Assembly: GCA_002428685.1 (NCBI GenBank)
Contig: DIXL01000052.1
Location: 1 to 13,808, forward strand
Source: Cloacimonetes bacterium UBA6081
GTDB taxonomy: Bacteria > Cloacimonadota > Cloacimonadia > Cloacimonadales > Cloacimonadaceae
Length of the DNA stretch: 13,808 nt
Direction: 5' to 3'
Shown: positions 1-6,112 of the stretch, piece by piece
Layout: every line of letters starts with the position of its first letter
Position numbering within the stretch: the stretch's first letter is position 1
The notes under the pieces: generated by a model
Databases searched by the model: none
Told to the model about the DNA's origin: nothing
The model's input: the letters and a program-made list of their open reading frames with translations, nothing else
Translations under genes and position numbers: made by a program

Positions 1-41
1 CATGTCAATATAAATCTTGTATTAATCATATTACTATCCAT
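1..41 (-). CDS. 5' end of an unidentified gene, cut by the window edge
   Basis: An ATG lies 5 nt downstream of the methyltransferase stop on the same strand and opens a frame with no stop to the window edge (MDSNMINTRFILT...). An AGAGG ribosome binding sequence sits about 10 nt upstream, inside the last codons of the methyltransferase. Only 13 residues are visible, so the product cannot be identified. The tight spacing suggests translation from the methyltransferase mRNA. In restriction-modification operons this position is often held by the restriction endonuclease; here that is inference only. Confidence 0.45.
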   Translation of the reverse strand, partial: MDSNMINTRFILT

Positions 42-46
42 AGTTT

Positions 47-1636
47 TTAAACCTCTTTCAAATGGAAAATTACTTCAGAGTAGGCACCTTTATCTTTTTC
101 AGTTCTATTCAAAACTGGTCTTTTATACTGGTTAACTATTTGCATTCCCGCTTTTTGTGCGATTGTGGGGTATAAATTGTTTTTGTCGTTGGCAACCAAA
201 AAAACGTCATAATCATCTGCCAAATACTTTTTGCACGAAATTAAGACATCGCTAATCCCTTTAGCATAGCTGTTTTGGGCTTCTTTACCCTGTCCTTTGA
301 ACAAAGGCCCAATCTCCAAATCATCATTTCGTTCAAAGCTAAAGAGGTCATAGGCATAGGCATGTTGCTCATGATAATCTATCAAACCCACATATGGTGG
401 CGAAGAGAATATTCCCTTTACCTTCTGTTGCGCCATCAAATCTGCCAATTTTGGCTGCACAAACCTAACCTTAGCTTCCAAATCGATACTTCTGCTGTCT
501 CCAGTTACACAAACCTGATACGTGGGAGTCCGCAGTTTATCAAACTGCACCAGGCGATTCAACGTGTCTTTGGAATAGGTATTCCACCACTTTAAAATCG
601 AAAACAGAGGCTTGCACATTTTACCATGTTTAGCGCAATAATAAGTGCTGGTTACAGGTTGATTCAGCGTTGCCAGATCTGCATGCGTAGTAGCCCGGCA
701 ACTGCGCATGGTTCGGCTAAGGATAACCGCAATAATTTTCTTGGTTGCCTTGTTTTGGATCTTTTGGATTTCATTGAATACAAAGCTAATCTCATCTCTG
801 ATATGTTGGGAAAACCATTTATCCAGGAATGTTTTATCCGCATCCTGCCGTAGTTTTATCTGGTATTTGTCCACCAAAGCATTGAAAACAGGCTCGAACT
901 GTTGCTCCATTTCTTTTCCATAATTCTTTTCATCTATACTGCCATGCCTGAGGTTATATTTATACTCGGGAACTGGGAAATGGACACTATTGAACTTATA
1001 CAGTTCTTCCAACAGGCGTTCTTCAAATTCCAAAGTGTGCGAATCAGTTAAAAAACAACGTAGCGCCATGGTAATCCGGTTTATTTCTCGCTGCACATCA
1101 ACCAGGTCATACTGAGATACCTTGCAACTGGAGATCATTACATTAAAGGCGGATATATCTATGCCAATGGCATTTAGTCCCAATTCGTTAGCTTGCACCA
1201 GGGTAGTTCCGCTTCCAGAGAAAGGATCTAAGACAATATCGCCCTTATGGAAAAAGCTTTGGGTTTTAAATCTGTCAGTATGTTCATCCAGAAAGTACTC
1301 CACTAACTGCGGAATGAATTTTCCTTTGTATGGATGCAGCCGGTGCACATGTTTGGTTGTTTCCGCTTCGGTGTATTGATCAAAGGATAAAACCCAGTTT
1401 AAATCTTCTCCCAATTGCTGTCGCCAGGCTTGCTCACGACCGCCATTGTAGGACAAGTAATAGCTTGTTAGCTCCTCTTTGGAAATTAGGGTTGTGCCAT
1501 TTTCACCATATTTGCGGATGCGCCCATACTGGATCAGATAGTTGATATTAGAAACCGACACTTTTTTCCCCAAGTGCGTTGAAGCCCAGTAGCTTGCTTC
1601 TTTGATGCCAATCATATCAGCACTTTCTGTTGCCAT
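47..1636 (-). CDS. Site-specific DNA methyltransferase (amino-methyltransferase, probable N4-cytosine or N6-adenine type)
   Basis: This 529-residue enzyme should transfer a methyl group from S-adenosylmethionine to an exocyclic amino group of a base in a specific DNA site. Residues about 5-55 look like a small helix-turn-helix DNA-binding segment. HPYKGKF (101-107) fits motif X, DPFSGSGTT (137-145) is the AdoMet-binding motif I, the acid in GID (158-160) fits motif II, and SSPPY (411-415) is catalytic motif IV. The order X-I-long insert-IV is that of the alpha class, with the insert as likely target-recognition region; it carries a Cys/His cluster (C313, H318, C334, H337, C341). An upstream in-frame ATG at 1663 exists, but 1636 is preceded by AAGGAG at 7 nt and is the better start. 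SPPY is commoner in N4-cytosine enzymes, but the base is not decided. The recognition site cannot be read from sequence. It has its own promoter and may be followed by a partner gene. Confidence 0.92.
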   Translation of the reverse strand: MATESADMIGIKEASYWASTHLGKKVSVSNINYLIQYGRIRKYGENGTTLISKEELTSYYLSYNGGREQAWRQQLGEDLNWVLSFDQYTEAETTKHVHRLHPYKGKFIPQLVEYFLDEHTDRFKTQSFFHKGDIVLDPFSGSGTTLVQANELGLNAIGIDISAFNVMISSCKVSQYDLVDVQREINRITMALRCFLTDSHTLEFEERLLEELYKFNSVHFPVPEYKYNLRHGSIDEKNYGKEMEQQFEPVFNALVDKYQIKLRQDADKTFLDKWFSQHIRDEISFVFNEIQKIQNKATKKIIAVILSRTMRSCRATTHADLATLNQPVTSTYYCAKHGKMCKPLFSILKWWNTYSKDTLNRLVQFDKLRTPTYQVCVTGDSRSIDLEAKVRFVQPKLADLMAQQKVKGIFSSPPYVGLIDYHEQHAYAYDLFSFERNDDLEIGPLFKGQGKEAQNSYAKGISDVLISCKKYLADDYDVFLVANDKNNLYPTIAQKAGMQIVNQYKRPVLNRTEKDKGAYSEVIFHLKEV

Positions 1637-1643
1637 GTATAAT

Positions 1644-1649
1644 CTCCTT
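1644..1649 (-). promoter_or_regulatory. Ribosome binding site fixing the methyltransferase start
   Basis: AAGGAG on the minus strand lies 7 nt upstream of the ATG at 1636. No comparable sequence precedes the alternative ATG at 1663, so the first nine codons of the longer frame are probably untranslated. Confidence 0.8.
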
Positions 1650-1686
1650 GGTTGATGCCACATATTGGATTTTATCTATTGATTCA

Positions 1687-1714
1687 ATTATTCGTGCCGA
1701 CTGTATCGTGTCAA
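1687..1714 (-). promoter_or_regulatory. Sigma70-type promoter of the methyltransferase
   Basis: A perfect TTGACA (-35, 1709-1714) is followed after 16 nt by AATAAT (-10, 1687-1692, one mismatch to TATAAT). Transcription would begin near 1680, giving a leader of about 44 nt before the ATG at 1636. This makes the methyltransferase transcriptionally separable from the cyclase gene upstream on the same strand. No U-tract terminator is seen between the two, so read-through from the cyclase is also possible. Confidence 0.6.
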
Positions 1715-1789
1715 TCACAATTCCTTCAGAAATAGCACAGATATTGGCATAGATTGTTCATAATTTGTGACAGTTTTGAAACTGAATGC

Positions 1790-2842
1790 CTACTTGTAAA
1801 TAAATAGCCTGATAGGCTCGCTTTTGCCCTTCAGTTCTACCTCGTGGTGAAAGCTAAAGCTGTTTACCAGTTCGTCATTCAGCCTGGCAAGGGTTGCCTC
1901 GGAAATCATCAGCCGGTTTGGAAGCGAGGATTTTTCTATCCTGGCTGCGGTATTAACTGTATCACCAATAACGGTAAGGTCTTTACGGTCAATTGTTCCC
2001 ACATCACCTTGCAAAACCAGGCCGCTATTAATTCCGATGCGAATGGCGATGGGACTATCGCCCTCTTCCTGCCTAACTCTATTCAGCTCCGGAATTCCTG
2101 TTTCCAAAATCTTGCGTGCACTTTGAACAGCATCGTTGGCATCGTTGAACACAGCCATAATGGCATCGCCGATAAATTTGTCGATGTCGCCAAAGCACTC
2201 GCGGGTAATCACATCGCAGATACCAAACAGGTCATTTAACAGACGCACAACATCTTCCGGCTTGTTAACCTCGGAAAATCCGGTGAAATTTACCACATCC
2301 AGATACAAAACGCTAAGATCAAGGATGCGGGGAACATTTTGTTGGGTTCCGCCCTGAATTCTGCTTTGAATATCGCTGAAAGTGGCTGTAGAAACATATT
2401 TGCGAATAAGGCTATTAAACTTTTCCTGCATAATCCGGTATTCTTCCTGATGCGTGATATCGCGGAAAACTTCTATCGCCGCAACCACTTCGCCAGTTTC
2501 ATCCTGGATAGTGGACACGTGAGTTTCCACCGGAAAGCGTCTGCCTTGTTTGGTTTTGGGATACACTTTTGCTGTGGCCGTTCCCTTGAAAGCTATCGCC
2601 TTTACAATTGGGCAGGCAGACCGGCAGAGCAGAATGCCATTTTCATCTATGTGGTTAAGGATGTCGTCTTTACAGCTATGCCCCAAAACTTCTTCAGCAC
2701 TATAACCGGTCATCATTTCTGCAGCTTTGTTCCAGAATAAAATTCGGCGTTGCGGATCTACTACATAAACTCCATCATAAAGGTTGTTTAACGTGTTCAC
2801 TAATTCTGAGTGTGGATTGTTTAGGTCAACCAGGAATTGCAA
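1790..2842 (-). CDS. PAS domain-containing class III adenylate cyclase
   Basis: A 350-residue soluble signalling protein that should make cAMP from ATP under control of a sensor domain. Residues about 11-130 form a PAS/PAC domain (GVYVVDPQRRILFWNKAA; IEVFRDIT). Residues about 172-350 are a class III nucleotide cyclase domain with the full catalytic set: metal-binding D182 and D226, adenine-specifying K222 and D288, transition-state N297 and R301. The K/D pair favours ATP over GTP. The PAS domain carries C57, C73 and C77, which could bind a metal or sense redox state (inference). No membrane segment is seen. The start is TTG at 2842, supported by overlapping AGGAGG and AAGAGG sequences 4-7 nt upstream; the next in-frame ATG (residue 43) would cut into the PAS domain. 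It lies 32 nt after the M14 peptidase gene and is probably co-transcribed with it. Confidence 0.93.
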   Translation of the reverse strand: MQFLVDLNNPHSELVNTLNNLYDGVYVVDPQRRILFWNKAAEMMTGYSAEEVLGHSCKDDILNHIDENGILLCRSACPIVKAIAFKGTATAKVYPKTKQGRRFPVETHVSTIQDETGEVVAAIEVFRDITHQEEYRIMQEKFNSLIRKYVSTATFSDIQSRIQGGTQQNVPRILDLSVLYLDVVNFTGFSEVNKPEDVVRLLNDLFGICDVITRECFGDIDKFIGDAIMAVFNDANDAVQSARKILETGIPELNRVRQEEGDSPIAIRIGINSGLVLQGDVGTIDRKDLTVIGDTVNTAARIEKSSLPNRLMISEATLARLNDELVNSFSFHHEVELKGKSEPIRLFIYK

Positions 2843-2874
2843 GCTTCCTCCTCTTAGATTTGGTAAAAACTTAG

Positions 2875-3918
2875 CTATATGCGGGGTGGTGATTGCTGCA
2901 GCACCCCTTCCATCTCGGTTAAGAGTTTTGTGAGAGCTTTTAAGTGTTTTTGAACAATGCGTTTCAACATTTTATCGTCCGGATGAATAACGCTTTGGCC
3001 CTTGGCATTGATGCCGCCAATTTCCACCAAAAAAGCTTTCGTGCCCAGCCGGTGAAAGAAGTAGTTGCGGGCATTACCTACTTCGGAGCTGATACCGTCG
3101 TGCACTTCGTAAGTTCCTGCTGCATAGTCTTTTTTAACCGCTTTGGCATAGATTTGCGCCAAGGTTTTAGTTTGCTGGAATAGAGGCGTATCTCCACCTC
3201 TGGCAGGCAGATACAGCTTTTCGCTATATGCTCCTGAGGCGGAACTATGAAAGAAAATGGCCAGTGCAAAACTCTGCTGTTGAGTTAAGCTGATTATGGC
3301 TTTCACTTCGCTTTCGGAAGCGGGTTCGGTGCCCTTGTAATAAGGACTGTTGATGTTCATGTCTGAGTCCATGTCCCAAAAAACGGGATAGTTACGATTC
3401 AGATCAACTCCATCGGTGCGCAGGTCAAGCTGTTTGTTGTTATCGGTATCACGGTTGTTTTTGCGTTTGAATTGATACTGCCCCGAGCTAACGATTCTCC
3501 AGCCTTCGGGATTTATGGTGGGGACTATCCAGAAACGGTATTGCTCCAGGATTTTAGTAATTCTCTCGTCAGTTTTGTAGCCATCTATCAGCTTTTCCGC
3601 CCAAGCCAGGGCTACGTTTAATCCTAAAACTTCATCACCATGATGCTGGCCGATAATCAGTATCTGCTGTTTAGCCTGTTTTTTGCCAATTTCCAGCGCA
3701 TATATGGGTAGGTTTTCATTGCTGCTAAAGCCGATTATCCTGTTTTGAACCAAAGCCGGCTGTAGTTGCGTAAGCCTTTGCAGTTCTTTATAAAGCTTTG
3801 CTTCACGGATATAGTTTGGCGTTAATGGATACATATTCCCCTTAGCTGGTGCGCAGGACACCAAGCTGAATAGCATGGTAATAGATATAGTGTGGAGAAT
3901 CTTATACTTTCTTCGCAT
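2875..3918 (-). CDS. M14-family zinc carboxypeptidase-like lipoprotein
   Basis: A 347-residue predicted lipoprotein with an M14 metallopeptidase fold. The N-terminus has a basic n-region (MRRKYK), a hydrophobic stretch and a lipobox LVSC, so it would be lipidated at C22 and act at the envelope. Zinc ligands are visible as H93 and E96 in HHGDE and H224 in FFHSS; NRN at 174-176 provides the substrate-carboxylate Arg, and E299 in VEIGG fits the catalytic glutamate. The family trims C-terminal residues from peptides or cleaves gamma-D-Glu-diaminopimelate bonds in cell-wall peptides; the sequence does not decide which. The core from about residue 35 to 335 is full length for the family. No clear Shine-Dalgarno precedes the ATG, and the -10 box is only 6 nt upstream, so translation may start on a leaderless mRNA. 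It is the first gene of a likely two-gene unit with the cyclase. Confidence 0.9.
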   Translation of the reverse strand: MRRKYKILHTISITMLFSLVSCAPAKGNMYPLTPNYIREAKLYKELQRLTQLQPALVQNRIIGFSSNENLPIYALEIGKKQAKQQILIIGQHHGDEVLGLNVALAWAEKLIDGYKTDERITKILEQYRFWIVPTINPEGWRIVSSGQYQFKRKNNRDTDNNKQLDLRTDGVDLNRNYPVFWDMDSDMNINSPYYKGTEPASESEVKAIISLTQQQSFALAIFFHSSASGAYSEKLYLPARGGDTPLFQQTKTLAQIYAKAVKKDYAAGTYEVHDGISSEVGNARNYFFHRLGTKAFLVEIGGINAKGQSVIHPDDKMLKRIVQKHLKALTKLLTEMEGVLQQSPPRI

Positions 3919-3924
3919 TTTACC

Positions 3925-3952
3925 ATAATATAAGACTATCCAATTTCGTCAA
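3925..3952 (-). promoter_or_regulatory. Promoter of the M14 peptidase-cyclase unit
   Basis: TTGACG (-35, 3947-3952) and TATTAT (-10, 3925-3930) are separated by 16 nt; each differs from consensus at one base. Only 6 nt (GGTAAA) separate the -10 box from the ATG at 3918, so the expected transcription start falls on or beside the start codon. Confidence 0.6.
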
Positions 3953-4157
3953 GAGATAGCTGATAATATTGGGAGTTTCAGCAACTCAGCAAGTTGGTTT
4001 AACTTTCATTTCCCGCTTAACAGAGTTTTGCATAGATCACGATTATGTTTATGGAATTGTAAGCAAAGGGATGTTTACATACCAAGTCAGCAAATGTATC
4101 ACACTAATTAGCTTCAAAAATCAGATAATTATGTGAGAGAGATAAGGGGGCATCGAT

Positions 4158-4208
4158 ATGTTAAAGTTAGCAAATAATGGTAATCTTGCAAAAAGGGGGG
4201 GAGTGTGA
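4158..4208 (+). CDS. Possible 16-residue leader peptide
   Basis: ATG at 4158 is preceded by AAGGGGG with 7 nt spacing, an unusually good ribosome binding site for a non-coding region. It encodes MLKLANNGNLAKRGGV and stops at 4206. The G7 run inside it would change the frame if its length varied. No family is recognised. It may be a leader peptide, a remnant start of a decayed gene, or chance. Confidence 0.2.
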   Translation: MLKLANNGNLAKRGGV

Positions 4209-4227
4209 GCATTCCACGAAAAACTTC

Positions 4228-4256
4228 TTGACAGGATGTAAGCATGTAAAAATAAT
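4228..4256 (+). promoter_or_regulatory. Sigma70-type promoter upstream of the protease remnant
   Basis: TTGACA (4228-4233) and AATAAT (4251-4256) with the ideal 17-nt spacer. Transcription would start near 4263 and pass through the palindrome at 4289-4306. It shares TTCTTGAC around the -35 with the motif seen near leuS. Confidence 0.6.
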
Positions 4257-4288
4257 TGCTACGGGGTCTTGAAAATTGCGTTTAGTGG

Positions 4289-4306
4289 TGTGAAACTGTT
4301 TTCACA
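4289..4306. promoter_or_regulatory. 18-bp palindrome, CRP/FNR-like operator candidate
   Basis: TGTGAAA and TTTCACA form perfect 7-bp arms around CTGT. The half-sites TGTGA/TCACA are those of CRP, but are 8 nt apart instead of the canonical 6. The site lies about 25 nt downstream of the expected start of the 4228 promoter, where a bound protein would repress, and about 20 nt upstream of the -35 of the second promoter. It could also just form a small RNA hairpin. Confidence 0.35.
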
Positions 4307-4325
4307 TGGAATTGGAAGTAGCAGA

Positions 4326-4354
4326 GTGATAACGGATTAGTCTATAGCTATAAT
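4326..4354 (+). promoter_or_regulatory. Second promoter candidate, perfect -10 box
   Basis: A perfect TATAAT (4349-4354) with a weak -35 GTGATA (4326-4331) 17 nt upstream. The expected start near 4361 lies after the ATG at 4355, which supports 4394 as the upstream gene start rather than 4355. Confidence 0.4.
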
Positions 4355-4393
4355 ATGGCGAAATGCCTAAATAAAAAAAAGGAGATCAGAGAG

Positions 4394-4855
4394 ATGATTA
4401 GAACTAATCCAGATTTACCCCCCCCTGCAAATCCAAGTGATTTTGTGAGATTAGGACTGCATTTATTGCGAAAACCTACTACATCTCTATTTTATTTTTC
4501 ACTTGGAGAGGTACTGACTTTAACAAGAGTACTTTTCCTTTTACTGGCGTATGTATCTTGTATCTCTATCTTAGTGGCAGATAGTGTTCCCGGTTGTCTT
4601 CTCATTAAAGTGCAAGATGAAATTCAGGTGTTACGAACCGAACTGATTCTCGAAACTGATCGAGCTTGGTTCAACAAAAAAGTCCCAACTTACAGTATAA
4701 CCTCGATACGTAAAATTGGTGAAGATTTAATCCCCCCACAATACGCCTCAAACTTTCTATATTACACAGTTCAGTTTGACACCACCTATTCAGTTGATGC
4801 AGTTGTATCGGATTTCGCTTCTGAGGGTCCCCTTCAATCCTGTAACATCAGTTAG
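4394..4855 (+). pseudogene. 5' remnant of a secreted subtilisin-like protease: signal peptide and prodomain only
   Basis: The frame from ATG 4394 (AAGGAG 9 nt upstream) encodes 153 residues. Residues about 43-62 (TRVLFLLLAYVSCISILVA) are a good signal peptide, preceded by 42 residues of no recognisable character. After it, VPGCLLIKVQDEI and, later, YTVQFDTTYSVDAVVSDFASEG resemble the N-terminal prodomain of secreted subtilases (family pattern VPGEVIVKFK...YxLxFxxxxDVxxVVxxL). The frame then runs out of similarity at GPLQSCNIS and stops just where the catalytic domain should begin; the Asp/His/Ser protease core is absent. A sorting domain follows in another frame (next entry). The best reading is an internal deletion that removed the protease core and shifted frame. 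The prodomain call rests on pattern memory, not an alignment. A short stand-alone secreted protein is the alternative. Confidence 0.6.
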
Positions 4856-5078
4856 ATTTTCAATGCCACGAGTTATGGAAGCAGAACTTTTGATTTTTAA
4901 CCTCAAAGGCCAGAAAGTAAAAACGCTCCTAAAGGGTTCACTGGAAAAAGGTTTGCATACTATAAAGTGGAATGGAATTGATGATAGAGGTAAATCAGTT
5001 AGTAGCGGTGTATATTTTTATAGATTGAAATCCGCAGATAACCAACAGATTGTAAAAAAATGTCTGCTACTCAAGTGA
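4776..5078 (+). pseudogene. 3' remnant of the same gene: FlgD-like C-terminal sorting domain
   Basis: From about nt 4830 this frame reads PFNPVTSVRFSMP and then a full FlgD-like beta-sandwich tail: LLIFNLKGQKVKTLL, HTIKWNGIDDRGKSV, SGVYFYRL and a final KKCLLLK. This module ends secreted proteins in Cloacimonadota and relatives and is thought to direct export or surface attachment. Residues before PFNPV (from the ATG at 4776) are only the prodomain sequence read in the wrong frame, and no ribosome binding site is seen, so this is not an independent gene. It is in frame +1 relative to the upstream remnant; the junction lies near 4826-4832. It is followed by a strong terminator. Confidence 0.65.
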
Positions 5079-5088
5079 ACTAAGCGAT

Positions 5089-5127
5089 ATCTCGGGGTTG
5101 GCTCAGCTAACCCCGAGATTGGTTTTT
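5089..5127 (+). terminator. Intrinsic (rho-independent) terminator
   Basis: ATCTCGGGGTT (5089-5099) pairs perfectly with AACCCCGAGAT (5109-5119), extended by a possible G-T pair, with a 7-9 nt loop, then TGG and five T. It ends transcription of the protease remnant and lies only 24 nt before the next start codon. Confidence 0.85.
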
Positions 5128-5151
5128 ATGAAAGTACATAGGAGTTAAAAA

Positions 5152-6111
5152 ATGAAAGTGCTGTATATAATCATTTTCCTGAGCCTGGCAGGTATGGTGT
5201 TCTCTCAGGAGGTAATTCAAGACACTTCCCATTTAATAGATGACATCAGTGGTGGCATTTTATATTCGCAAGGCAATTATTGGTGGTATATCTATACCAA
5301 TGTAATATACCAAAATGGTTCTGGTTGCGGTGATGGCGATAGCCCATTAGACAACATTAAATTCATTAGTAAGGGATATCTATCATTTAGCATGACTAAC
5401 ATTCCAGAAGGATATCAATTGCAATCTTCAGTTCTTCATTATTACATAGCACAAATGATAAGAAACAATGTAATAGGTGCATATCCCAGTTTTGAAATGG
5501 CATCCGGATACACCTATGACCCTCCCTGTATGCTTGAGCATGTTGATTATGGTGTTAGCCTCGATCTCTCCGATATTGATGTACCTATGCTGCATCCTGG
5601 CAAAATTCTTGTTAGTGAATATGAAATTGATTGGAAAAAAATTGACGTAACAAGCTGGATATTAGATGATATTGCCAATGGGCGAATGTTTTCACAGATG
5701 AGATTAAAATTGCTTGGGTTAACTGATTGGGATTCATATTATGACACTATTGGTATTTCAGGAAATTCTGTTAATGGTCCATATATTCTTCATACATTTG
5801 TGAAAGATTCCGTTGCCGTAGCGGATCCATTTGTCGTTCCCATAATTAAAGCATCTGCATACCCCTGTCCATTCATTGATAAACTGAGCATCAGCTTGAA
5901 ACTTAACAAACCTGCAACAGCAGAGGTAAGCATATATAATCTCAAAGGGCAGTTAGTGAGGAGTTTTTCTGCTATCAACTCCCTTTCTGGCAAGAGCACA
6001 ATGTTCTGGGATGGAATTTCCATCGATGGAAGAACTGTCCCTGCAGGTTTATACATTGTCAGAATAGAAGCTGGAGGCATCACGAAAAACCTTAAAGTAA
6101 TCAAGCTCTAA
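5152..6111 (+). CDS. Secreted protein with FlgD-like C-terminal sorting domain
   Basis: 319 residues. An N-terminal signal peptide (MKVLYIIIFLSLAGMVFSQ, cleavage near residue 19-20) directs export. Residues about 22-220 form a beta-rich domain of unknown function; GYLSFSMTNIP (75-85) and IDVTSWILDDI (164-174) recall the DNRLRE-type beta-sandwich found in large surface proteins, but this is a loose resemblance. Residues about 237-319 are a FlgD-like sorting domain (YPCPF, AEVSIYNLKGQLVRSF, MFWDGISIDGRTVPAGLY, final NLKVIKL), so the mature protein should end up outside the cell or on its surface. GGAG lies 7 nt before the ATG. No convincing promoter of its own is visible in the 24 nt after the terminator; read-through or a promoter inside the remnant would be needed. 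It ends 1 nt from the convergent leuS stop. Confidence 0.85.
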   Translation: MKVLYIIIFLSLAGMVFSQEVIQDTSHLIDDISGGILYSQGNYWWYIYTNVIYQNGSGCGDGDSPLDNIKFISKGYLSFSMTNIPEGYQLQSSVLHYYIAQMIRNNVIGAYPSFEMASGYTYDPPCMLEHVDYGVSLDLSDIDVPMLHPGKILVSEYEIDWKKIDVTSWILDDIANGRMFSQMRLKLLGLTDWDSYYDTIGISGNSVNGPYILHTFVKDSVAVADPFVVPIIKASAYPCPFIDKLSISLKLNKPATAEVSIYNLKGQLVRSFSAINSLSGKSTMFWDGISIDGRTVPAGLYIVRIEAGGITKNLKVIKL

Positions 6112-6112
6112 T

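Larger units (their letters stand above)
3919..4393. other. Intergenic region between the divergent peptidase and protease-remnant genes
   Basis: This 475-nt AT-rich stretch holds the minus-strand peptidase promoter at its left end and two plus-strand promoter candidates at its right end, listed separately. It also contains an 18-bp palindrome at 4289-4306, homopolymer runs (G7 at 4195-4201, A8 just before the ribosome binding site near 4380), and a 16-codon open frame at 4158-4208. I see no tRNA, no ncRNA family I recognise and no longer coding frame. Confidence 0.7.

Noticed and set aside
1637..1663. Upstream ATG at 1663 extending the methyltransferase by nine residues
   Set aside because: No ribosome binding sequence precedes it, while AAGGAG sits correctly before 1636.
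1771..1784. Palindrome CAGTTTTGAAACTG after the cyclase stop
   Set aside because: Short stem of 5 bp with a 4-nt loop and no T run; too weak to call a terminator, and no partner site supports an operator.
3976..4000. Small inverted repeat CAACT/AGTTG
   Set aside because: Five base pairs only; expected by chance in AT-rich DNA.
4355..4393. ATG at 4355 as the start of the protease remnant
   Set aside because: It directly abuts a perfect TATAAT, so transcripts from that promoter would begin after it; 4394 has the ribosome binding site.
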